The notes below the pieces were generated by a model. It made no database searches. It saw only the letters and a list, made by a program, of their open reading frames with translations, and was not told the DNA's origin. Source: Gammaproteobacteria bacterium (lineage in GTDB: Bacteria > Pseudomonadota > Gammaproteobacteria > Chromatiales > Chromatiaceae). From it: 18,003 nucleotides of DNA. The DNA lies in NCBI GenBank assembly GCA_030620735.1, contig JAUXDV010000010.1, positions 1-18,003 on the forward strand, written 5' to 3'. Position 1 is the stretch's first letter, and the number at the start of each line of letters is the position of its first letter. Positions 6,981 through 13,349 of this stretch are shown one piece after another. A program made the translations under genes and the position numbers.

Positions 6981-7265
6981 ATGCACATGCAAGTAATATA
7001 TTCGGCTATGGCACTGTTCCTGCTGATGACATTGGTGACGGGACTGTGGCGTATCCTGCGTGGTCCGACACCTGCAGATAGAATGCTGGCGGCGCAGCTT
7101 TTCGGCACCACTGCAGTCGCCAGTCTGCTGCTGCTGGCGCAGGCGCTTGACAGACCGCACTTGCGCGATGTAGCCCTGGTTTTCGCCTTGCTCGCTACAG
7201 TGACCGCCGTTGCTTTCATCCGGCGCGCCTGGACAGTCTGGGAAGAGGAGCAAGCGGATGAGTGA
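6981..7265 (+). CDS. mnhF: Na+/H+ antiporter subunit F (MrpF/MnhF)
   Basis: A 94-residue protein with three predicted helices. The MnhF signature RGPTPADR is present at residues 27-34, with Asp33. The second acidic residue usual for the family (DRVVALD) is Gln39 here, which is worth checking because the conserved MrpF aspartates lie at the Na+ path in structural models. ATG at 6981 follows GAGGAG (6971-6976) by 4 bp; ATG at 6987 is 10 bp away and would drop only two residues. The gene is tightly coupled: mnhE stops just before it and its 3' end overlaps mnhG. Confidence 0.92.
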   Translation: MHMQVIYSAMALFLLMTLVTGLWRILRGPTPADRMLAAQLFGTTAVASLLLLAQALDRPHLRDVALVFALLATVTAVAFIRRAWTVWEEEQADE

Positions 7266-7551
7266 GTTGCTCACCTTGATGCTGCTGTTTGCCGGGGCGG
7301 GATTCTTTTTTGCCGGTACGGTGGGGTTGCTGCGCTTTCCGGATGTCTATACCCGCCTGCATGCCATCACCAAGGCGGATAATGTGGGACTCGGACTTGT
7401 CGTCGCCGGGCTGCTATTGCAGGCGGAGTCATGGGCTGTGAGGGGCAAGTTGCTGCTTATCTGGCTGCTGGTGCTGCTGGCGAGCGCCAGTGTCGCGCAT
7501 CTGGTGGCGCGGACGGCTCTACGAAAGGGGATACGACCATGGAAACGATGA
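7258..7551 (+). CDS. mnhG: Na+/H+ antiporter subunit G (MrpG/MnhG)
   Basis: A 97-residue, three-helix membrane subunit. The family motif GLLRFPDVYTRLHAITKADN is seen at residues 23-42, almost canonical. ATG at 7258 lies inside the end of mnhF (8-bp overlap) and is preceded by GAGGAG at 7244-7249. An upstream in-frame start at 7210 would add a charged non-family N-terminus. Its 3' end overlaps the next gene by 13 bp. It forms part of the membrane arm of the Mrp complex. Confidence 0.93.
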   Translation: MSELLTLMLLFAGAGFFFAGTVGLLRFPDVYTRLHAITKADNVGLGLVVAGLLLQAESWAVRGKLLLIWLLVLLASASVAHLVARTALRKGIRPWKR

Positions 7552-7835
7552 TGATTCTACAATGGCTGTTCGATAGCCTGTTGATCATCGCTCTGCTATG
7601 GCTGGCCTGGCGGCTGCTGGGCAGTGCAGATCTGTTTAAGGCCATTGTGTTATTCATCGCTTTCGGCCTGGTGATGGCGCTGGCGTGGGTACGGCTCGAT
7701 GCACCGGATGTCGCGTTGGCAGAGGCGGCAATCGGCGCGGGACTGACGGGGGCGCTGTTATTATCGGCTCTGGCCCGATTGAATGACCTTGCCGATACAA
7801 CGCATGAGACGCATACCCCAAGTGGGAAAAAATGA
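7539..7835 (+). CDS. Stand-alone DUF4040 (MbhD-like) subunit
   Basis: A 98-residue, three-helix protein equal to the DUF4040/MbhD segment that in a classic MrpA forms part of the C-terminal extension. The key motif VRLDAPDVALAEAAIGAG occurs at residues 51-68, with Asp54, Asp57 and Glu62 conserved. In classic Mrp operons this domain is fused to a large NuoL-like MrpA; here it is a separate gene, as in archaeal membrane-bound hydrogenase and related clusters. ATG at 7539 overlaps the end of mnhG by 13 bp, and GAAAGGGG (7522-7529) is well spaced. The last residues are hydrophilic (THETHTPSGKK). Its stop overlaps the ATG of the next gene (ATGA). Confidence 0.9.
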   Translation: METMMILQWLFDSLLIIALLWLAWRLLGSADLFKAIVLFIAFGLVMALAWVRLDAPDVALAEAAIGAGLTGALLLSALARLNDLADTTHETHTPSGKK

Positions 7836-8521
7836 GAAGTGCAGGCCGCAGATGGCATTATTTGCTGTTTCGATGGGCGCTCATGTTGCTGCTGTTGGCT
7901 GTTGCCGTAGGGCTGGGCTATGCGCTGCTCTCTTTACCGCAACAGGCAGTCGGATTAAGTGAGCAGGTGAGCGCGAACATGGCAACCAGCGGTGTGCAAA
8001 ATCCGGTTACTGCCGTGCTGCTTAATTTTCGTGGTTACGACACCCTGCTAGAAATGGCCGTATTGCTGGTGGCGCTGCTGGGCGTCTGGTCACTCGGTAG
8101 TGCAGAGGTACACAGAAAAATCGACCCGGAGCCGGTGTTGTCATTGCTGGTCGGAGGGTTGGCGCCGATGATGATCCTGATGGCGGGCTATTTGTTGTGG
8201 GCTGGCACCAATACCCCCGGCGGCGCTTTCCAGGCAGGATCCGTGCTGGCGGCTGCAGGCATTCTGCTGCTGCTCTCCAGTAAACGTTTCCCTGTACGGC
8301 TGATGGGCTGGCCGTTGCGCGTTGTACTGCTGCTTGGTTTGGGGACTTTTGCAGCTGTCGGAATGACGCTGTTGTTTGTGAGTGGAGGCTTTCTGCAATA
8401 TCCGTCCAGCCTCGCCGGCGCTTTTATTCTGTTCATTGAGGCGGCGGCCACACTCTCGATCGGCGTCACCCTGGCGGCTCTGTTCCTGGGCGGACGGCCG
8501 CAAGCAGGACCGTATCGATGA
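7832..8521 (+). CDS. mnhB: MbhE-like domain fused to MnhB
   Basis: A 229-residue protein with two parts. Residues 1 to about 95 hold an N-terminal helix, a periplasmic-type loop and the segment NFRGYDTLLE (65-74), which is the MbhE/MrpA C-terminal signature (Asp70, Glu74). Residues about 100-229 are the MnhB domain, with the signature NTPGGAFQAG at 127-136 (usual form NxPGGGFQGG, with Gly132 and Gly135 changed to Ala). Thus the last piece of MrpA has become the front of MrpB. The ATG overlaps the previous stop as ATGA and has only a weak GTGGGAA upstream, so translation probably depends on coupling. The stop in turn overlaps the mnhC start. Confidence 0.9.
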   Translation: MRSAGRRWHYLLFRWALMLLLLAVAVGLGYALLSLPQQAVGLSEQVSANMATSGVQNPVTAVLLNFRGYDTLLEMAVLLVALLGVWSLGSAEVHRKIDPEPVLSLLVGGLAPMMILMAGYLLWAGTNTPGGAFQAGSVLAAAGILLLLSSKRFPVRLMGWPLRVVLLLGLGTFAAVGMTLLFVSGGFLQYPSSLAGAFILFIEAAATLSIGVTLAALFLGGRPQAGPYR

Positions 8522-8826
8522 GCGCTGTATTGCTCTATGCGCTGACTGGAGCAGGGTTGTTTACCCTGGGGCTCTATGCCTTGATTATTCACGCGCATCT
8601 GCTGCGCAAGATCCTCGCCATCAACGTGATGGGCAGCGGCGTGTTTCTGATACTGGTGGCTTTAGGCGGGCGTACAGCGGGGGCTGTGCCGGATGTTGTG
8701 CCCCACGCCATGGTGATTACAGGTATTGTGGTTGCCGTGTCGGCTACGGCGCTGGCTTTGGCACTGGTGCTGAGAGTACAGGCCGCAACAGGCAGGGCCG
8801 AGCTTCCAGAAGAGCCGCTGGAATAA
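8518..8826 (+). CDS. mnhC: Na+/H+ antiporter subunit C (MrpC/MnhC)
   Basis: A 102-residue, three-helix subunit homologous to complex I NuoK. Typical stretches are LRKILAINVMGSGVFL (about 29-44) and DVVPHAMVITGIVVAVSATA, the MnhC/NuoK helix-3 motif. The start overlaps the preceding stop (ATGA), with AGGA at 8506-8509, 8 bp upstream. Four bases separate its stop from the first mnhD-type gene. It is a core membrane subunit of the Mrp complex. Confidence 0.93.
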   Translation: MSAVLLYALTGAGLFTLGLYALIIHAHLLRKILAINVMGSGVFLILVALGGRTAGAVPDVVPHAMVITGIVVAVSATALALALVLRVQAATGRAELPEEPLE

Positions 8827-8829
8827 GGG

Positions 8830-10290
8830 ATGCAACAGATCCCCTGGGAAGTGATGCTCATTCTGCTGCCGCTTGCCGGGGCTATGGCCTGCTTTCTTTG
8901 GCCGCGGCGCACACTCCTGTTTGGTCTGATCAGTGCGCTCGGGGTGGGTGGTTGTGTGGCCGGTCTTGGCTGGCGGTTGCTGGAGCAGGGCGCGCAGCGC
9001 TATGCAGTCGGCGGCTGGGGCGCTCCATTAGGCATCGATCTCTACGCAGATGGCCTGAGCCTGCTGATGCTGATAATCACGGCGCTGGTGGGACTCGGCG
9101 TCAGCATCTACTCCATCGGTTATTTCGAACGCAGACAAGCTATTCTCTTCTGGCCGCTGTGGTTGTTGCTGTGGAGTGCGTTGAACGCCCTGTTTCTCTC
9201 CGCCGATATCTTCAACCTCTATGTGACACTGGAGTTGCTGGGATTAGCAGCTGTGGCACTGGTGGCGTTAGCCGGTGGCGCCAATGCCCTGACTGCAGCT
9301 ATGCGTTACCTGCTGGTCAACATGCTGGCTTCGTTATGCTATCTGCTGGGTGTGGCGCTGCTGTATCATAATTTCGGCAGCGTCGACATTGCAATACTGG
9401 CGCAGCGTGTGGAAGCTTCGCCAGCGGTATGGGCTGCGATGGGGCTGATGAGCGCCGGCCTGCTGCTCAAGAGCGCACTGTTCCCGCTGCACTTCTGGTT
9501 GCCCCCGGCCCATGCTAGCGCTCCTGCACCGGTCAGTGCGCTGTTGTCAGCACTGGTCGTCAAGGCGTCGTTTTATATTCTGCTGCGTCTATGGCTGGAG
9601 ATATTTCCACAGACTGGCGCTGCGCCGGGACAGCTGTTGGGTGTGCTCGGCGCGGCCGCCGTCCTGTGGGGTGGTATCCAGGCATTGCGTCAGACGCGGC
9701 TTAAACTGTTGATTGCCTATTCGACGGTAGCGCAGCTGGGCTATCTGTTTCTGGCATTTCCGCTGGGTAGCAGTTTTGCCTGGAAAGGGAGTCTCTATCT
9801 GCTGCTATCCCACGCCCTTGCCAAGGCGGCGATGTTCATGGCGGCTGGAAACATCCTGCGTTTCTGTGGACATGACCGCATCGCAGATCTTGATCGGGTG
9901 GCGCAACGTCTGCCTGTAACCATGATTGCGTTTTCTGTGGCGGGCGTCAGCATCGTGGGCCTGCCACCCAGCGGCGGGTTTATTGGCAAGTGGATGTTGC
10001 TTGAAGCCGCGCTGCGCGCCGGACAATGGTGGTGGGTGATCCCCCTGATCCTGGGTGGACTGCTGGCTGCCGCCTACATCTTTAAAGTGATTGGCTATGC
10101 GTTTACCCAGGCCGGAGTGCTTCGCCAAACGAATAAGGTTCCTATGAGCATGGAGTGGGCCGCGTTGGCGCTGGCGCTTGCTGCTCTGCTGCTGGGACTG
10201 GTTGCCCTCTGGCCGCTGTCACTGATGGAGATCGGTTTGCCATTTGGCGGGTCTGAAGTCGATGCTATACAGCGGGCGGAGCAGTCATGA
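8830..10290 (+). CDS. mnhD: Antiporter subunit D (MrpD-type, NuoM/N-like), copy 1
   Basis: A 486-residue protein with about 14 helices of the complex I antiporter family, a proton-translocating core of the complex. All polar residues expected along the proton path are present: Glu135 (TM5, VTLELL), Lys214 (TM7, LLLKSALFPLHFWLP), Lys245 (TM8, VVKASF), Lys332 (HALAKAA) and Lys387 (TM12, GGFIGKW). The spacing agrees closely with Bacillus MrpD (Glu137 and Lys219, from memory). The broken-helix segment HASAPAPVSALLSALVVK is typical. GGAA at 8820-8823 precedes the ATG by 6 bp. The last codons overlap the next gene (ATGA). Length is normal. Confidence 0.93.
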   Translation: MQQIPWEVMLILLPLAGAMACFLWPRRTLLFGLISALGVGGCVAGLGWRLLEQGAQRYAVGGWGAPLGIDLYADGLSLLMLIITALVGLGVSIYSIGYFERRQAILFWPLWLLLWSALNALFLSADIFNLYVTLELLGLAAVALVALAGGANALTAAMRYLLVNMLASLCYLLGVALLYHNFGSVDIAILAQRVEASPAVWAAMGLMSAGLLLKSALFPLHFWLPPAHASAPAPVSALLSALVVKASFYILLRLWLEIFPQTGAAPGQLLGVLGAAAVLWGGIQALRQTRLKLLIAYSTVAQLGYLFLAFPLGSSFAWKGSLYLLLSHALAKAAMFMAAGNILRFCGHDRIADLDRVAQRLPVTMIAFSVAGVSIVGLPPSGGFIGKWMLLEAALRAGQWWWVIPLILGGLLAAAYIFKVIGYAFTQAGVLRQTNKVPMSMEWAALALALAALLLGLVALWPLSLMEIGLPFGGSEVDAIQRAEQS

Positions 10291-11783
10291 ACTGGGATGC
10301 CGGATTGCCGCTGTTGATCGTTGCTACCTCTCTCTTTTCCGGGCTGATGATCTTCTTTCTGTCAGAGAAGCACGTTGTGGCCCGTACCACCCTGAACCTG
10401 GGGGGGGCAGTGTTCAAACTGGTGCTGGTCGGGGTGATGATCTGGGGTGTTTTTCACGGCCATCACTACGAGGCGCGCCTGCCGCTGCTGCCCGGACTGG
10501 ATCTGCTGCTGCGCGCCGATGCCGAGTCGATGCTGTTCGTGGTGCTTTCAAGCGGTCTGTGGCTGGTGACCACCATCTATGCTATCGGCTATCTGGAGGG
10601 TTCGCCGCATCGCAGCCGCTTTTTCGGATTTTTCAGCCTGTGTGTGACTGCAACTGTCGGCGTGGCGCTGGCCGGAAACCTGATCACCTTTGTGCTCTTT
10701 TATGAACTGTTGACCCTGTCCACCTATCCGCTGATCGTGCATCGGGAGACGGAAGTAGCGCGCAGGGCGGGGCGCACCTACCTCATCTATACCATCACGG
10801 GCGGCGCCTTGTTGCTGGTCGGCACGGTGTGGCTCTATAGCATGACCGGTACGCTGGAGTTTGCCCACCGTGGATTCGTTGCGGGGTTGCTTGATACGCA
10901 TCGCGTGTCGCTCATTGTTGTTTTTGTATTGCTGGTTGCCGGACTGGGCGTCAAGGCTGCGCTTGTTCCCCTTCATGGCTGGCTGCCGCAGGCGATGGTA
11001 GCACCGGCGCCCGTGAGCGCATTGCTGCATGCAGTGGCGGTTGTGAAAGCGGGTGCTTTTGGCATCGTGCGGGTTGTCGATGATGTCTACGGCGTCGAAG
11101 CCACAACAAAACTCGGCGTTTCGGGTCCGCTTGCCGCACTGGCTGCAGTGACCATCATCTATGGCTCGCTGCGGGCGCTGTTTCAGGATGACCTGAAGCG
11201 CCGGCTGGCATTCTCCACCGTCAGCCAGGTCTCCTATATCGTGCTTGGCATCGCGATCATTGGGCCGATTGCGACAACCGGCGGCCTGGTACACCTGGTG
11301 CACCAGGGCGTGATGAAGATCACCCTGTTTTTCTGCGCCGGCAATCTTGCCGAGACGCTGGGAATTCATAAAGTCAGCGAAATGAACGGTGTTGGACGAC
11401 GCATGCCCTGGACCATGGCGGCCTTTACGATCGGCGCCCTCGGTATGATTGGTGTGCCGCCGCTGGCTGGATTTGTCACTAAATGGTACCTGGGAGTGGG
11501 TGCTCTGGATGCCGGGCAGGAGTGGGTAGTTTATATCCTCGCAGGAAGCAGCCTGCTGAACGCCGGTTATTTCCTGCCTGTTCTCTATGCCGTCTGGTTT
11601 AAGCCAGCTCCCGACAGCTGGCCTGACGAGCGCTCATTCGGACGTTTTGAGACCTCCTGGGCCTTGCTGGCTCCGCCTGTAGTGACTGCCTTGCTGACAC
11701 TGGCTGTGGGTTTGCTGGCATCGGCTCCGTTCAGTCCACTGCAGTGGGCGCGCTTTATCACGACCCTGGAGTACATGCCGTGA
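10287..11783 (+). CDS. Antiporter subunit D (MrpD-type, NuoM/N-like), copy 2
   Basis: A 498-residue second member of the complex I antiporter-subunit family. All key residues are intact: Glu140 (TM5, FYELLTL), Lys223 (TM7, GVKAALVPLHGWLP), Lys254 (TM8, VVKAGAF), Lys344 (HQGVMKITLFF) and Lys399 (TM12, GFVTKWY). The TM7-TM8 segment MVAPAPVSALLHAVAVVK is well preserved. It should be a second active proton channel, perhaps filling the slot normally taken by the NuoL-like core of MrpA, although it lacks the MrpA C-terminal extension. GGAG at 10278-10281 lies 5 bp before the overlapping ATG. The final bases overlap the next start (GTGA). Confidence 0.92.
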   Translation: MNWDAGLPLLIVATSLFSGLMIFFLSEKHVVARTTLNLGGAVFKLVLVGVMIWGVFHGHHYEARLPLLPGLDLLLRADAESMLFVVLSSGLWLVTTIYAIGYLEGSPHRSRFFGFFSLCVTATVGVALAGNLITFVLFYELLTLSTYPLIVHRETEVARRAGRTYLIYTITGGALLLVGTVWLYSMTGTLEFAHRGFVAGLLDTHRVSLIVVFVLLVAGLGVKAALVPLHGWLPQAMVAPAPVSALLHAVAVVKAGAFGIVRVVDDVYGVEATTKLGVSGPLAALAAVTIIYGSLRALFQDDLKRRLAFSTVSQVSYIVLGIAIIGPIATTGGLVHLVHQGVMKITLFFCAGNLAETLGIHKVSEMNGVGRRMPWTMAAFTIGALGMIGVPPLAGFVTKWYLGVGALDAGQEWVVYILAGSSLLNAGYFLPVLYAVWFKPAPDSWPDERSFGRFETSWALLAPPVVTALLTLAVGLLASAPFSPLQWARFITTLEYMP

Positions 11784-13078
11784 ATGAAATAACGAGTGCT
11801 CTCCTGTTGTTGACGCCGCTGCTGCCGGTAGTGCTGGCGTTTCCACCACTGCGCTCGCGCATCTCACACCCCTGTTATATTGCACTCCTACCAGCCATTG
11901 TCCTGCTGCTGGTTCCATCCGTTGTCCCGATTGAACTGCCATGGCTGTTGCTCGGTTCCGGCCTTGGTGTTGACGGAGCATCACGATGGTTATTGGCAAT
12001 GTCAGTGGTGATTTGGACGGCTGCTGCAACCCTTTTACCAAAACCCGGAAATCACGCTGCGGACAATCGCTTCACTGTTTTTTTCCTACTCACCATGGCG
12101 GGCAATCTGGGCGCGATTGTGGCGACTGATATGGTCGGATTTTTTAGCTTTTCGGCGCTGATGGGTTACGGCTTTTATGGCCTGCTGGTTTCCGGTGGTG
12201 ACAAGACGGCAAGACGGGCCGGACGCATCTATATCAGTTTCATGATAGCGGCTGATCTTCTTTTGTTCGAGGTGTTGTTGATCGCGGCTTCCACCACCAG
12301 TGAGATGGCGTTTGAGTCGGTGCGCCTTGCGGTTTCGGGGTCAGCTTCGCCGGGTTTGTATGTGTCGCTGGTGCTCGCCGGCTTTGCTCTGAAGGCAGGT
12401 GTTTGGCCGTTCCACTCCTGGCTGCCGCTGGCTTTTCGTTCGGCCCGTCCGGCAGTGGCTCTGCTTGTAGGCGGCGTTCCCATTGCTATGGGGCTGCTTG
12501 GAATGGTGCGCTGGCTGCCCCTTGGCGAAATCACTTTGCCGGGCATGGGGTTGATCATCCGGATCCTGGGCGCGGCTGCCATCATCTACGCCATTGTGGC
12601 GGGAGTGAAACGGTCGCAGCTGAAACTGCTTCCCGCCTATACCGCCATGATAGCCACGGGGTTTTTCTCCATCGCCCTGGGCGCCGGGCTGGCCGATCCA
12701 GCCGTCTGGAATCAGTATGGAAACATCCCATATTTTTTTATTGTCTCACTGGGGTTTGGGATGGTCATTGTGGTTGCCGCCATCTGCTGGCTGCAAACAG
12801 ATCACCATGCTCCAGCCGCTATCGTGAAGCAGGAAGACGATCCAAGCCTGTGGATCGAGCGCTGTGCCGGAGCAGTCGTACGTTGGGGTGGAAAGCTAGG
12901 GTGTGAAACACTGCCGCGGTTGCGCAGTGCGTGGCTGGCTAAAGCGGGTAGCCTTTTGCAGGTTTGTGCGTGGCGCAAAGCTGTGGATGCTGCAGAGTAT
13001 TCCCTGCAACGCTGGATCCTTGCAATCACCCTGTTTCTGCTGCTGGGATTGGTGACTGTATTTCTCGCTGCAATGTGA
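11780..13078 (+). CDS. Degenerate third antiporter-like subunit
   Basis: A 432-residue divergent member of the NuoL/M/N/MrpD family and last gene of the operon. The start is GTG at 11780, overlapping the previous stop as GTGA, with GGAG at 11768-11771, 8 bp upstream; a GTG at 11744 is less likely. Lys205 and the motif ALKAGVWPFHSWLP of TM7 are intact, and ARRAGRIYI matches ARRAGRTYL in copy 2. However, the TM5 Glu aligns with Ala126 (FSFSALMG), the TM8 Lys with Ala236 (VPIAMG), and the TM12 Lys region has no counterpart. After about residue 350 the protein has a mostly amphipathic basic stretch (353-406) and one final helix (407-432). It probably does not pump protons on its own; a structural role, or a seal at the end of the antiporter chain, is inference. 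No frameshift or stop is visible, so it looks maintained. Confidence 0.85.
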   Translation: MNEITSALLLLTPLLPVVLAFPPLRSRISHPCYIALLPAIVLLLVPSVVPIELPWLLLGSGLGVDGASRWLLAMSVVIWTAAATLLPKPGNHAADNRFTVFFLLTMAGNLGAIVATDMVGFFSFSALMGYGFYGLLVSGGDKTARRAGRIYISFMIAADLLLFEVLLIAASTTSEMAFESVRLAVSGSASPGLYVSLVLAGFALKAGVWPFHSWLPLAFRSARPAVALLVGGVPIAMGLLGMVRWLPLGEITLPGMGLIIRILGAAAIIYAIVAGVKRSQLKLLPAYTAMIATGFFSIALGAGLADPAVWNQYGNIPYFFIVSLGFGMVIVVAAICWLQTDHHAPAAIVKQEDDPSLWIERCAGAVVRWGGKLGCETLPRLRSAWLAKAGSLLQVCAWRKAVDAAEYSLQRWILAITLFLLLGLVTVFLAAM

Positions 13079-13093
13079 CAAATTTGAAAGAGC

Positions 13094-13120
13094 TGGCATT
13101 TCGTTGCCAACGAAATGCCA
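13094..13120. terminator. Perfect palindrome at the end of the antiporter operon
   Basis: TGGCATTTCGTTG and CAACGAAATGCCA flank a single C: 13-bp arms, or a 12-bp stem with a GCC loop. It begins 16 bp after the last antiporter gene's stop. No U-rich run follows on either strand, so it is not a classical intrinsic terminator, but its position supports a 3'-end hairpin for the operon. An operator site is the alternative. Confidence 0.5.
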
Positions 13121-13210
13121 TTGGTGTTGATCTCGATTAGCCGATGTTTCGCAGTCATCGATTATACTGTGAGATGTAGAATTATCTAGCTCCAAACAGG
13201 AAGGATGCAT

Positions 13211-13330
13211 ATGATGCAAGCCGGTGATTTTTCGCAATGGATAACTTTGCCCGCGGATGCTGATATGCAGTCGATACGCCGCAGACAGGGCCCTGGAATG
13301 ATCGGAATTTTTGTACCAAGGATGCGCTGA
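13211..13330 (+). CDS. Possible 39-residue small protein, unknown
   Basis: A short open frame reading MMQAGDFSQWITL... and ending IGIFVPRMR. AGGAAGG at 13198-13204 is 6 bp before the ATG, an excellent ribosome site, and TATACT at 13163-13168 could be a -10 box, giving a leader of about 36 nt; no good -35 is seen. It sits alone in the 271-bp gap between the antiporter operon and the convergent gltS, its stop only 19 bp from the gltS stop. It has no recognised family and no membrane segment. It may be a real small gene, a remnant of a gene lost here, or chance; length alone cannot decide. Confidence 0.25.
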   Translation: MMQAGDFSQWITLPADADMQSIRRRQGPGMIGIFVPRMR

Positions 13331-13349
13331 ATAATATTGCCAATGATGT

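Noticed and set aside
8382..9371. A 329-codon plus-strand open frame across mnhB, mnhC and the first D subunit
   Set aside because: It overlaps three clear antiporter genes in another frame, has Arg/Ser/Cys-rich low-quality composition and no family features.
10548..11369. A 273-codon minus-strand open frame opposite the second D subunit
   Set aside because: Gln/His/Arg-rich antisense shadow of a GC-rich membrane-protein gene; no motifs and no ribosome site seen.
6491..13078. Membrane-bound hydrogenase or DabAB-type inorganic carbon system
   Set aside because: The gene order and NuoL-like proteins suggest it, but there are no hydrogenase subunits and no DUF2309 (DabA) partner; E, F, G, B and C subunits mark it as Mrp/Mnh.
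11780..13078. Pseudogene call for the third D-type subunit
   Set aside because: No internal stop or frameshift, a good coupled start with GGAG, and an intact TM7 motif argue for a divergent but maintained gene.
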